The notes under the pieces were generated by a model. It had not been told where the DNA came from and did no database searches. It saw nothing but the letters and a program-made list of their open reading frames with translations. A DNA stretch of 64,000 bases from NCBI GenBank assembly GCA_043743335.1, contig JAYTWR010000125.1, forward strand, positions 7,497 through 71,496. The letters are read 5' to 3'. Source of the stretch: UBA5216 sp043743335 (GTDB lineage Bacteria; Pseudomonadota; Gammaproteobacteria; Burkholderiales; SG8-41). A program made the translations under genes and the position numbers. This document shows, piece by piece, positions 1 through 8,643 of this stretch (position 1 is the first letter of the stretch; every line of letters starts with the position of its first letter).

Positions 1-533
1 ACCATGTCGATACCCCCCATCGATTTCAGCAATTCCATAGACAAATGCGATGAACTGCCGTTGCCCACCGACGCATAACTTAATTTGCCGGGATTTCCTC
101 TAGCGTACGCCAGCAGTTCCTTCAGCGTAGCAGCGGGCACGGCCACACTCACCGCCAACACATTGGGCTGGCTGGTCGTGGTAATCACCGGCAGCAAATC
201 GCGGAACGGGTCGTACGGCAGCTTGGTGTACAGATGCGGGCCAAACGACAACGGCCCGTTGAACGACAACCCCAAGGTGTAGCCATCCGGCGCGCTTTTC
301 GCCACAAAATCCGTCGCCAGCGTGCCGCCCGCCCCTGCGCGATTTTCCACTAGCACCGGTTGGCGCAACGTGTCTTTGAGCTTGTCAGCGAGAATGCGGC
401 CAATCACGTCAATGGAGCTGCCCGCCGGGGCTGACATCACAAATTTCAGCGGCTTCGATGGCCAAGTCTGCGCGGCGGCGGGTTGCGCACACAAAACGCA
501 CAGCGCTGACATGACAGCCCAAGCGCGGGGCAT
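1..533 (-). CDS. Bug/TctC-family periplasmic solute receptor, C-terminus beyond window
   Basis: About 177 residues are visible: a short signal peptide ending in AAAQ, then the family hallmarks WPSKPLKFVMSAPAGSSIDV, VENRAGAGG and APDGYTL, followed by the NPGKLSYASVGNGSSSHL region of lobe two. The family binds carboxylates or other small acids in the periplasm and normally hands them to a TctAB carrier. The ATG at 533 is the chosen start; an in-frame GTG at 536 and TTG codons further upstream would give a more basic signal-peptide start, so the N-terminus is uncertain. It lies downstream of the small coiled-coil gene on the same strand. The ligand cannot be predicted from sequence. Confidence 0.9.
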   Translation of the reverse strand, partial: MPRAWAVMSALCVLCAQPAAAQTWPSKPLKFVMSAPAGSSIDVIGRILADKLKDTLRQPVLVENRAGAGGTLATDFVAKSAPDGYTLGLSFNGPLSFGPHLYTKLPYDPFRDLLPVITTTSQPNVLAVSVAVPAATLKELLAYARGNPGKLSYASVGNGSSSHLSMELLKSMGGIDM

Positions 534-568
534 CACACCCCGTTTAATCCGATCCAAAAGCAAAACCG

Positions 569-811
569 TTAACCCTTTGTTTTCAGTTGCGCATTGTTCG
601 CGGCGATAAATGCGCGGATGTCCGCTTCCTTATCCATCAGCTTGAGCCACTGCTCTTTGTACAGGGTCACCGGAAAGCGCCCCATGCCGTAGATCGACAA
701 CGCGCCTTTCTCACTGACTTTCATGCTAATACCACTCGCCGCGCCCTGTTTCAGCGCGGCGTTTTCGCTGCGCAGGCGTTCGAGTTCGGCTTTCAGGTCT
801 TCATCGGACAT
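569..811 (-). CDS. Small conserved protein with N-terminal coiled coil, function unknown
   Basis: The gene encodes 80 residues, acidic and leucine-rich at the start (SDEDLKAELERLRSENAALK, heptad-like), followed by a compact block with KVSEKGALSIYGMGRFPVTL and a helical C-terminus. No catalytic motif or membrane segment is present. I have the impression of similar short proteins in other betaproteobacteria but know no function. It ends 35 bases before the Bug start at 533 on the same strand, so the two may be co-transcribed. The codon use and the ordered sequence support a real gene. Confidence 0.7.
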   Translation of the reverse strand: MSDEDLKAELERLRSENAALKQGAASGISMKVSEKGALSIYGMGRFPVTLYKEQWLKLMDKEADIRAFIAANNAQLKTKG

Positions 812-1127
812 CTTGAGTCTCCGTCTTCGTTAAAGTTAAGGGGATGCCACGCTACCCCATTCTGACACGTCGGAGTGTAACGGCAGCGCTACGTTGCTTC
901 AAATTTGACGCGCCGGAAAATAACACGCAGCACCCAACCGCCCCTATCAAAGCCCCATGGCCAATATACCGTAACTATTTGTTTTAACGGGGTTTTTATA
1001 AACAGCCGCACGCGTCACGGCAACGGGTGGCCAAGGCTGCCGTAACCGCTACGCAAGCACCGCAGCAAAACACTTACAATCGGCTACTCTTTCTGAATTT
1101 CTACCGCATCAAAATGCGACTATCGAC
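812..1127. other. Intergenic region between divergent genes
   Basis: About 316 bases separate the minus-strand coiled-coil gene from the plus-strand PstS-like gene, so promoters for both should lie here. The stretch 968-1010 is AT-rich against GC-rich surroundings and contains a degenerate copy of the dispersed AT-rich motif. A TTACAAT box just before 1080 could be a -10 element, but I see no convincing -35. No coding region was found. Confidence 0.5.
972..1001 (+). repeat. Dispersed AT-rich motif, degenerate copy
   Basis: It reads TAACTATTTGTTTTAAC and is followed by a second T/A tract (GTTTTTATAAA). This is the same two-part layout as the better copies at 4232 and 27860. It lies about 125 bases before the PstS-like gene, in the same orientation. 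Confidence 0.5.
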
Positions 1128-1967
1128 ATGAAGCCCACCACCCGATTGACCACGGCTGCCGGTGCCATCACGCTGGCCGGCCTTCTGTTCAGCGCGCCAC
1201 TATTAGCCGAGGATATTACGATACCCGGCACCGGCAATTGCGAATTCGTCGTCGGCCAACTGGCCCAGGCTTTCAACGCCAGCCAGAAGCGCCACCGCGT
1301 GACCGTTCCGCCTTCCACCGGCACAGCGGGCGCGTTGCGTGATCTGAACAACGACAAAGCCAGCATCGGCCGGGTAGGCCGCCCGCTCAAAGATGAAGAG
1401 CGCGCCAATGGCCTGACTTATGTGCCGCTCGGGCGCGACGCGGTCGTTTTTGTCGGCGGATCGGGGATCACGGTGAAAGGCATTTCGCGTGCGCAAGCGG
1501 TTGATGTGTATACCGGCAAAATCACCGACTGGCAGGTGCTCGGCGGTAAACCCGCGCCCATCCGCACCATCGGACGGGAAGAAACCGATGCGTCGCGGAT
1601 GGTGATTCAGCGTGATATCAAGGCGTTTGTCGGCATGAAATTCCATGAAGGGGTCAAAGTGGTCAACTTAGATCCGCAAATGCTGGAGCTGCTGGATCGT
1701 TATCCGACCAGCCTCGGCTTTCTGAACCGCTCGGCGCTCAAAGCGGCCAAGACCAAAGTGCTGCCACTCGCACTGGACGGCATCGCACCGACGCCTGAAA
1801 ACGTCGAAAAGGGTCGCTACACCCTGACCATGGAATTCGGCTTGGCCTACCGCAATACTGGCCTGACCGACGGTGGCCGCGAATTCATGGCTTTCATTGC
1901 GTCACCTGCTGGCGCGCGCATCCTGCGCGAGAACGGCGTCGTAGCGCCACCCGCGACACGCAATTAG
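1128..1967 (+). CDS. PstS-like periplasmic substrate-binding protein
   Basis: This is a 279-residue secreted binding protein of the phosphate ABC-receptor (PBP-like) family. Residues 1-27 form a signal peptide ending LLA/ED. Residues 30-65 carry the GTGNCEFVVGQLAQAF start and a STGTAGALRDL anion-binding loop resembling the PstS TG(S/T)xG loop. The middle has VYTGKITDWQVLGG, a very typical PstS strand-helix, then GREETDAS. No pstCAB permease or ATPase follows; instead a hybrid sensor kinase starts 42 bases downstream. The likely role is ligand capture for sensing rather than transport (inference). The ligand is probably phosphate or another oxyanion, but this is not established. Confidence 0.85.
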   Translation: MKPTTRLTTAAGAITLAGLLFSAPLLAEDITIPGTGNCEFVVGQLAQAFNASQKRHRVTVPPSTGTAGALRDLNNDKASIGRVGRPLKDEERANGLTYVPLGRDAVVFVGGSGITVKGISRAQAVDVYTGKITDWQVLGGKPAPIRTIGREETDASRMVIQRDIKAFVGMKFHEGVKVVNLDPQMLELLDRYPTSLGFLNRSALKAAKTKVLPLALDGIAPTPENVEKGRYTLTMEFGLAYRNTGLTDGGREFMAFIASPAGARILRENGVVAPPATRN

Positions 1968-2009
1968 TTTGTCCCGCTTGCACCCGCGCCACGGCGAGCC
2001 ACACCCGCG

Positions 2010-4238
2010 ATGAAATTCCGCTACAGCGTTACGCTTTCGCTGATACTGCTGTTGACGCTGCTGGTGGCTATTTCAGGCGGCAGCGCCTACCTGATCAGCA
2101 GAGAACAATTACGCGATGCGGTACGCGAACGGGAAATCGACAAAATCAAGACGTTAAGTAAGGTCATCGAATCGTTGCTCGAACGGGAAGCCCGCCAAAC
2201 GCAGGCGATGGCAAAACTGCTGAGTTCGAACGCCACACTGGCCGCTGCAGTGAGCCAAAAGCGCCCCGACACATCACCGTTACTGGACAGCCTATTGCAG
2301 CCGGTATTCACCAGCTCACAACTCGGTTTACTGGAGGTTACCGATACCACAGAGACCGTCATTTACCGGGCACACGGTGCGCGAAACACCGGCGACCGCT
2401 CAACGGTTTGGGGCGTGGCCGAGGCCTTGGCCGGCACCGGCGGACTGGCCACCACCATCGAGGAACGTGGCGTTGCGGTGCGGGCGATCGAACCGCTACA
2501 GTTAAGCGGGAAGCCCGTGGGCGTCGTGATGGCGGGTGCGTTCATAGGTGAAAAATTCCTGAATGAATTAAGCCGCCAAGTCGGGGCCAATCTGGCCCTG
2601 CTGTCGCGCACCAAAGCGCTGGCGGTATCCAACGAGACCTTGCTGAGCGCGCTCGATAACGATGCGCTGCGCAGTGCCTTCGAGCAAAAAATCCCCATTT
2701 ACCGCGAAGATGCAGCAGCCCGCGTGACGCGTGTGTATTTACCGGTGTTGATCGTTGACGAAGGCTTCGTCATATTGGCCGAGATCAGCAGCCAGGCCGC
2801 TTATCAGCGCATGGAACACGGTGCGCGCCTACTGATTGTGCGCGCCGCTTCCATACTCGTGCTCAGCATTTTGCTGGGCATCATTTTGATTGCGCTGTTG
2901 ATGGCGCCGCTACGCGCGCTGCGCGTGCGTTCGGAACAATCGGTACGGGCGCTGACCGGCGGCGTGGCACGCCCACAAGACAGCGGGAACGAAATTACTT
3001 CAATGGTGATGGATTTGGACCACCTCACACAATTACTCGTCGCGCGCAATCGCGAACTGGCGGACGCGAAAGCCTCTGCCGAGTCCGCCAACAACGCCAA
3101 ATCGCAGTTTCTATCGAACATGAGCCATGAAATTCGCACCCCGCTCAACGGCGTGCTCGGCATGGCTGAACTGCTACAGGGCACGCCGCTGAACGCAGAG
3201 CAGCGCAAGTACTGCCAAGCCATTTCGGCGTCGGGCCGCACCCTACACGAACTCTTGAGCGACGTGCTGGATCTGGCGAAAATCGAGGCGCAGCAAGTGA
3301 AGCTGGAAAACATCGCCTTTGATCCCGCAGCGCTGGTCAACGACATCGGCGACGCGTACCGGGAACTCGCGGCCAACCGCAGTTCCACACTGACTGTGCT
3401 GATCGACAGCACGGTGCCTGAGCATGTCTATGGTGATCCGACACGACTGCGCCAAGTGCTTTCCAACCTCACCGGCAACGCGGTGAAATTCACCGAGAAC
3501 GGCGTCATCAACATCGCAGCGCGGCGCTTGCCGAATGCCGACAATGCCAACAACGCTGAGAAGGATCAAGCGCTGATTCAATTCAGCGTCAGCGATACCG
3601 GCATCGGCATGTCCGAAGCGGCGGTGGCCAAGCTGTTCAAGCCGTTTGTGCAAGCCGACGCCTCCACCACGCGCGAATACGGCGGCACCGGCTTGGGCTT
3701 GGTGATCTGCAAGCATTTGGTGGAATTAATGGGCAGCAACATCCAGCTCGACAGCCGGTTGGGCGAAGGCACGACACTGTCGTTCACGTTGCCCATGACC
3801 ATAGCGGCAACACCCGCCGCCAGTACCCCCGCTACCGAAATACAAGATCAATACGCCGCACGCATACTGGTGGCGGAGGACAACCTCGTCAACAAGGAAG
3901 TCATACGCGCCATGCTGGCGCGCTTGGGCGCGACAGCAACCATTGTTGAAAATGGCGAATTGGCCGTGGCCGCTGCGCGCGAACAGACGTTCGATATGAT
4001 TTTTATGGATTGCCAAATGCCGGTGATGGACGGCTATCAGGCCACCCTGCAAATCCGGCGGGAGCAAAAGCCCGGCGTGCGCTTGCCCATCGTGGCGCTG
4101 ACCGCCAACGCGCTGGCAGATGACCGGCAACTCTGCCTCGATGCCGGTATGGATGACTACATCGCCAAGCCCGTCAACATGGTGGGATTGCGTGCGGTGC
4201 TGGGCAAATGGCTGCTACCGGAATCTAAACATAACTAA
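2010..4238 (+). CDS. Membrane hybrid sensor histidine kinase with receiver domain
   Basis: The protein has 742 residues. Transmembrane helix 1 is at about 6-28, an extracytoplasmic sensor of about 240 residues follows (Cache-like by layout), and helix 2 is at about 271-297. A linker and coiled coil lead to HisKA with SNMSHEIRTPLNG (phospho-acceptor His373), a HATPase domain with N-box SNLTGNAVKF near 485 and G-boxes DTGIGM and GGTGLGL, and a C-terminal receiver with phospho-acceptor Asp667 (MDCQMPVMDG). There is no Hpt domain and no DNA-binding partner nearby, so the phosphorelay target must be elsewhere. The gene closely follows the PstS-like receptor and probably shares its transcript. The stop codon TAA at 4236-4238 lies inside a copy of the dispersed motif. 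Confidence 0.93.
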   Translation: MKFRYSVTLSLILLLTLLVAISGGSAYLISREQLRDAVREREIDKIKTLSKVIESLLEREARQTQAMAKLLSSNATLAAAVSQKRPDTSPLLDSLLQPVFTSSQLGLLEVTDTTETVIYRAHGARNTGDRSTVWGVAEALAGTGGLATTIEERGVAVRAIEPLQLSGKPVGVVMAGAFIGEKFLNELSRQVGANLALLSRTKALAVSNETLLSALDNDALRSAFEQKIPIYREDAAARVTRVYLPVLIVDEGFVILAEISSQAAYQRMEHGARLLIVRAASILVLSILLGIILIALLMAPLRALRVRSEQSVRALTGGVARPQDSGNEITSMVMDLDHLTQLLVARNRELADAKASAESANNAKSQFLSNMSHEIRTPLNGVLGMAELLQGTPLNAEQRKYCQAISASGRTLHELLSDVLDLAKIEAQQVKLENIAFDPAALVNDIGDAYRELAANRSSTLTVLIDSTVPEHVYGDPTRLRQVLSNLTGNAVKFTENGVINIAARRLPNADNANNAEKDQALIQFSVSDTGIGMSEAAVAKLFKPFVQADASTTREYGGTGLGLVICKHLVELMGSNIQLDSRLGEGTTLSFTLPMTIAATPAASTPATEIQDQYAARILVAEDNLVNKEVIRAMLARLGATATIVENGELAVAAAREQTFDMIFMDCQMPVMDGYQATLQIRREQKPGVRLPIVALTANALADDRQLCLDAGMDDYIAKPVNMVGLRAVLGKWLLPESKHN

Positions 4239-4249
4239 TTGATTTTAAA
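4232..4249 (+). repeat. Dispersed AT-rich motif, strong copy
   Basis: It reads TAACTAATTGATTTTAAA. The kinase gene uses the second-frame stop within it (TAA at 4236-4238). The carboxyltransferase ATG follows at 4281 after a second AT tract. Confidence 0.85.
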
Positions 4250-4280
4250 CGGTTTTTAAAAATCCGAAAGCTGCGCCACG

Positions 4281-5840
4281 ATGACTTGGCAACCCGAACT
4301 CGACGAGCTGCGCACGCGCGAAGCGTTCGCCAAGCAAATGGGTGGCGCAGATAAAGTAAAGCGCCAGCACGATGGCGGACGCCTTACCGTGCGCGAGCGT
4401 ATCGACGGTTTGCTCGACACCGGCAGTTTTCATGAAGTTGGGGCAATCGCCGGCAAAGCCGTTTACGACGCCGACAACAATCTCAACAGCCTGCAGGCCG
4501 CCAACTGCGTGTTCGGCCGCGGCAAGGTCGATGGCCGGCCCGTCGTGGTGTGCGGCGACGACTTCACGGTACGCGGCGGTTCGGCAGATGCCACCATCAA
4601 AGAAAAAACCGTGATGGCGGAGCAAATGGCCAACGAATTTCGTTTGCCGATTATCCGCGTCATCGAAGGCTCCGGCGGTGGTGGCTCGGTGAAAACCATC
4701 GAAACCACCGGGCGTGCGAATCTGCCGGGGCGCGTGGCCGGTGCAGCGGGGTATCACTACGCGGCCATCAACCTTGGCACGGTGCCGGTGGTGGCGCTGG
4801 GCTTGGGCTCCGTGGCCGGACTGGGTGCGGCGCGGCTCGCCGCCAGTCACTACTCGGTAATGACCAAAACCACTTCCGCGATGTTTGTCGCAGGCCCGCC
4901 GGTGGTGGAACGCATCGGGCAAAAACTCACCAAGCAGGAACTCGGCGGCTGGGAAATTCAGTGCCGCGCCGGTGCAGTCGATCATGCCGTAGACACCGAG
5001 GCTGAGGCGTTTGCCTGCGCGCGGCGGTTTTTGTCGTACCTGCCGTCGTCCATACACAGCACGCCGCCGGTGACGCCGCACGAAATCGAGCCCAAGCGTA
5101 ACGACGAAGCCCTGCTGAAAGTCATCCCCAAAGACCGCCGCCGCGTCTACAAAATGCGGCCGATTATCGACACGCTGATCGATCACGGCAGTTTTTTTGA
5201 AATGGGGCAAATGTTCGGTCGCTCCATCATTACGGGTCTTGCGCGCATTGAAGGCCGCTCGGTCGCGGTGATGGCTGGCGATCCGTATCACTACGCCGGG
5301 GCATGGACAGCGGACGCCTGCGCCAAAATCATCCGCTGTGTCGATCTGGCGCAAACCTTTCATTTGCCGGTGTTGCACTTGGTCGATTGCCCCGGCTTTT
5401 TAGTGGGCCTCGAAGCCGAGCAAAGCGCCACCATCCGCGCAGGCGTGCGCGTGATGACCGCACTCGATCAGTGTACCGTGCCTTGGTGCTCAGTCATCGT
5501 GCGCAATGTGTTCGGCGTGGCCGGCGCGCTGCACCAGCCGCCAGGACGTTTGTCGTTGCGCTACGCGTGGCCTTCCGGCCATTGGGGGTCGCTGCCGTTA
5601 GAAGGCGGCATTGAAGCCGCCTACCGCGCTGACCTCGACGCCGCTGCAGACCCCAAAGCCAAGCTCAGTGAAATCGAAGACCGGCTGAACAAACTGCGCT
5701 CGCCGTTTCGTAGCGCGGAAACCTTTTGGGTCGAAGAAATCATCGATCCGCGCGATACACGCAAGCTGTTGTGTGAGTTTGTCCGCTTGGCGGAACCGCT
5801 GCTGACGCCGGGGCCAGCGTCGTTTACCATGCGGCCTTGA
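4281..5840 (+). CDS. Acyl-CoA carboxylase carboxyltransferase (beta) subunit
   Basis: This 519-residue protein has the two-lobed carboxyltransferase fold of propionyl-, methylcrotonyl- and geranyl-CoA carboxylase beta subunits. The N-terminal lobe has GRLTVRERIDGLLDTGSFHE, and the acyl-CoA oxyanion loops are GSGGGGSVKT in lobe one and the VFGVAGA segment in lobe two (near 410-420). Its length is close to the family norm of about 510-540. The reaction is transfer of carboxyl from biotin to an acyl-CoA. No biotin carboxylase or biotin-carrier subunit is encoded in the window, so the partner must come from another locus. It overlaps or abuts the CoA-ligase gene, which suggests one operon for an acid-activation pathway. 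Confidence 0.9.
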   Translation: MTWQPELDELRTREAFAKQMGGADKVKRQHDGGRLTVRERIDGLLDTGSFHEVGAIAGKAVYDADNNLNSLQAANCVFGRGKVDGRPVVVCGDDFTVRGGSADATIKEKTVMAEQMANEFRLPIIRVIEGSGGGGSVKTIETTGRANLPGRVAGAAGYHYAAINLGTVPVVALGLGSVAGLGAARLAASHYSVMTKTTSAMFVAGPPVVERIGQKLTKQELGGWEIQCRAGAVDHAVDTEAEAFACARRFLSYLPSSIHSTPPVTPHEIEPKRNDEALLKVIPKDRRRVYKMRPIIDTLIDHGSFFEMGQMFGRSIITGLARIEGRSVAVMAGDPYHYAGAWTADACAKIIRCVDLAQTFHLPVLHLVDCPGFLVGLEAEQSATIRAGVRVMTALDQCTVPWCSVIVRNVFGVAGALHQPPGRLSLRYAWPSGHWGSLPLEGGIEAAYRADLDAAADPKAKLSEIEDRLNKLRSPFRSAETFWVEEIIDPRDTRKLLCEFVRLAEPLLTPGPASFTMRP

Positions 5841-5944
5841 TGGATACGCGCCACGCACTTCCGCGTGGCAAAGCACAAACCACACTGCCCTGCCGCACCA
5901 TCGTCTTTCGCGAAGGCGGAAACCCATCACACGGCCACAACCCC

Positions 5945-8050
5945 ATGACGACGCGCCCCGACCTCACCAAACTCCTCACGCCGCAATCCATCGCCATCAT
6001 CGGCGCGTCCACCAACACCACCTCCATCAGCGGCCAACCGCTTCGCCTGATGCTGGATGTGGGTTACACCGGCAAGCTCTATCCGGTCAACCCCAAACGC
6101 GACGAGGTGCAGGGCATCAAGGCTTACCCCAACGCGCAAGCCATCCCCGGCCCGTGCGATGTGGCGCTGGTGGCGGTGTCTGCCGCACAAGTGCCGCAAG
6201 CGTTGCGTGATTGCGGCAAAGCCGGCATTCCGTTTGCCGTAGTACTCGCCGGCGGCTTTGAAGAAATCGGCAAGCGCGGCGAAGCTGCGCAACAGGAACT
6301 CGACGCTGCCATCAAAGACAGCGGCGTGCGTGTGGTCGGCCCCAACTGTATCGGCGTCGCCAACATACAAACGCGTGCGTTCTGTGCGTTCGGCGGCGCG
6401 CTCTACGATAAATCGCTAGAGCCCGGCCCAGTGGCCGTGGTGTCGCAAAGCGGCGGCGTCGGCCTCAGTATGCTCGCGCACGCGCACGCACGCGGCGTCG
6501 ATTCGCGCTACATCGTGTCCTGCGGCAATGAAGCCGACTTGGACTTTTTCGATTTCACCCACACGCTGCTGGGGCAGGACGACGTGCAACTCATTCTGGC
6601 GTATCTGGAATCGAGCCTCGAAGGTAAACAACTGCGTGAGCTGGGCCAGCGCGCGCTGCAATTGGGCAAGCCGATCATTCTGCTTAAAGTCGGTAACAGC
6701 GGCGCGGGGCGACGCGCAGCCGGCTCGCACACCGGCAAGCTCACCGCCGACTACACGCTGTTCAAGGCAGCCTTCAAGGAAGGCGGCTTCATCGAAGTCA
6801 CCGATCTGCATGAGATGGCGGATGTCGCCAAGCTGGTGCTCGGCGGGCGTTACCCCAAGGGCCGCAACATCGGCGTGCTCACCGGTTCCGGCGGCTGGGG
6901 CGTGATGGCGGCGGAAGCCTACGAACGCAACGGCCTGCATCTGCCGCTGCCCTCACCCGCAACCGTGGAAAAACTAAAAACCGTGGTGGCCGAGTATGGC
7001 TCCATCGGCAACCCCATCGACACCACGCCAGTCTATGGCATGCAGCACACCGTGCTGGACATTATCGCCGCCGAACCCCACTGGGACATGCTGCATGTGC
7101 GCAGCGCGGGCGGCCCAGCGCTAAAGGCGTGGCTACCCAAGTTTCTGGAAATCGCCAATCGCACCGACAAACCCATCATCGTGGGCTGGGCGCCGGTGCC
7201 GGGGCTCGATCTGGATATTAAGCACGCGCTGGAAAAAAACGGCCTTTACTGCCCCAGCTTCGCTGCGGATGCCGGGCGTGCGGTGGGCCTCTTCACCGAT
7301 TTCGCCATGAAGCTCAAGCGACTGCAAACACGCAAGCACACCCCGGCGCAGCGCCCCATCACCCAACAGGCACTTGAACTCGCCGGTGGTGCAGGCGCGG
7401 CGCTGGCAGAACATGTCTCAAAACAATGCCTTGCCCACTACGGCATCCCTGCGACGCAGGAAGTATTGCTGTCACTCGACGCCATCCTCGCGCTGAAGGC
7501 CGCACCGGTGGCGTTCCCGGTGGCGGTCAAACTCGCTTCGCCCGACATCCCGCACAAAACCGAGGCCGATGCGGTGCGGCTCAACGTCAAATCGCTGGAC
7601 GAACTCAAGGCCGCCGCGCAAGCGGTCGTCAACGGCGGCAAGCACCACGCACCCACTGCGCGCATCGACGGCATCTCCGTGCAGGAAATGGCCAGCGGCG
7701 TAGAAATGATTGTCGGCGCAGTCAACGATCCGCACTTCGGCCCCTACGTGATGGTAGGGCTGGGCGGCGTGCTGACTGAAGTGCTGCACGACGTGTCACA
7801 CCGCTTCGCGCCGGTTACGCCGGACGACGCGCGCGACATGCTGGCTGAACTCAAGGGCGCAAAAATTCTGGCAGGCTATCGAGGCGCACCCCCCGTGGAT
7901 GTGGAGGCCATTGTCGATGTGCTCGTGCGCTTGTCGTGGCTGATACACGACCATCAGGATCGCATTGCCGAGATCGACGTGAACCCGCTGTTTGCGCGGG
8001 CCAACGGCAAGGGCGTGGTGGCGGCGGATGCGTTAGTGGTGTTGCGCTAG
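5945..8050 (+). CDS. Acetate--CoA ligase (ADP-forming)-like acyl-CoA synthetase, fused subunits
   Basis: The protein has 701 residues from the chosen ATG. An N-terminal CoA-binding Rossmann domain (LTPQSIAIIGAST, then GPNCIGVAN) is followed by succinyl-CoA-ligase-like domains with the phosphohistidine loop GSHTGKL (His about 258-260). A C-terminal ATP-grasp domain begins near residue 480 (PVAVKLASPDIPHKTEADAV). The enzyme would activate a carboxylic acid to its CoA ester through a phosphoenzyme, forming ADP. An in-frame start at 5840, overlapping the previous stop as TGATG, is possible and would add 35 poorly conserved residues. The gene pairs with the upstream carboxyltransferase. Family assignment is firm; the acyl substrate is unknown. 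Confidence 0.88.
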   Translation: MTTRPDLTKLLTPQSIAIIGASTNTTSISGQPLRLMLDVGYTGKLYPVNPKRDEVQGIKAYPNAQAIPGPCDVALVAVSAAQVPQALRDCGKAGIPFAVVLAGGFEEIGKRGEAAQQELDAAIKDSGVRVVGPNCIGVANIQTRAFCAFGGALYDKSLEPGPVAVVSQSGGVGLSMLAHAHARGVDSRYIVSCGNEADLDFFDFTHTLLGQDDVQLILAYLESSLEGKQLRELGQRALQLGKPIILLKVGNSGAGRRAAGSHTGKLTADYTLFKAAFKEGGFIEVTDLHEMADVAKLVLGGRYPKGRNIGVLTGSGGWGVMAAEAYERNGLHLPLPSPATVEKLKTVVAEYGSIGNPIDTTPVYGMQHTVLDIIAAEPHWDMLHVRSAGGPALKAWLPKFLEIANRTDKPIIVGWAPVPGLDLDIKHALEKNGLYCPSFAADAGRAVGLFTDFAMKLKRLQTRKHTPAQRPITQQALELAGGAGAALAEHVSKQCLAHYGIPATQEVLLSLDAILALKAAPVAFPVAVKLASPDIPHKTEADAVRLNVKSLDELKAAAQAVVNGGKHHAPTARIDGISVQEMASGVEMIVGAVNDPHFGPYVMVGLGGVLTEVLHDVSHRFAPVTPDDARDMLAELKGAKILAGYRGAPPVDVEAIVDVLVRLSWLIHDHQDRIAEIDVNPLFARANGKGVVAADALVVLR

Positions 8051-8167
8051 ACTTCGCCTAGCGGAAATGTCATAGGCTCAATCTACTCTGGCTTACTACG
8101 GCTTACTCCGGCTTAATATTCGCCAGCCGAAACAACACGGTTCAGTGGCCAGCGCATCGATCTCAAC

Positions 8168-8602
8168 TTACTGCTGGGCCAAAATGTCTTTCAACCCCCG
8201 CATGGCCAGCGAGTAGCCGAATATGCCGAAGCCCACAATCACGCCGCGCGCGACTTTCGCGACTTCCGACTGATTGCCGCGCCGCATCGGATTGGAAATG
8301 TGCAATTCAATCGACGGAAACTTCACCTGTGACATCGCCGCATACAAGGCACGATAGCCCGAGGAATAACCCGCCGGATTGAAAATGCAGGCATCCACGC
8401 CTCTGTCGTTGGCTTCATAGAACTTGTTAATGACTTCGCCTTCGATATTGGAATGAAAAATCTCCAACTCAAAACCGTGCTCGGCGGCGTACTGGCGGAT
8501 ATGCTCATCGTACGCTGGCAACAACATCGGGCCGAAGACATCGAGCTGCACTTTGCCGCGCATGTTCATGCCTGCGCCGTGAATAACAAGTAGTTTGGGC
8601 AT
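8168..8602 (-). CDS. Type II dehydroquinase-fold protein lacking catalytic residues
   Basis: The 144 residues match the length and strand order of AroQ-type 3-dehydroquinate dehydratase: LLVIHGAGMNMRG (normally NGPNLNLLG), FHSNIEGEVINKFYEA, IFNPAGYSSGYRALYAAM (normally INPGAYTHTS) and IELHISNP (normally VEVHISN). The loop usually reading RREPxxYG, which carries the catalytic Arg and Tyr, is here GKVQLDVFG, so both are absent (Val and Phe at those places). The His of the AYTHTS loop is also lost. The His of HISN and the Asn of NP remain. Dehydratase activity is therefore unlikely; a related lyase, isomerase or binding role is possible. It lies downstream of an SDR gene, separated only by one copy of the dispersed motif, suggesting a catabolic operon rather than shikimate synthesis. 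Confidence 0.8.
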   Translation of the reverse strand: MPKLLVIHGAGMNMRGKVQLDVFGPMLLPAYDEHIRQYAAEHGFELEIFHSNIEGEVINKFYEANDRGVDACIFNPAGYSSGYRALYAAMSQVKFPSIELHISNPMRRGNQSEVAKVARGVIVGFGIFGYSLAMRGLKDILAQQ

Positions 8603-8625
8603 TGCGGTTCCTAGTAAAATAAGGC

Positions 8626-8643
8626 AATAAAATCAATTAGTTA
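8626..8643 (-). repeat. Dispersed AT-rich motif, strong copy
   Basis: On the minus strand it reads TAACTAATTGATTTTATT. The SDR gene ends on its first TAA (8641-8643). The dehydroquinase-like gene starts 23 bases beyond the motif, in the same orientation. Confidence 0.85.

Noticed and set aside
4245..5378. Long open frame antisense to the carboxyltransferase gene
   Set aside because: It mirrors a well-supported gene in GC-rich DNA, has no family motif and is His/Arg-rich in the way antisense frames are.
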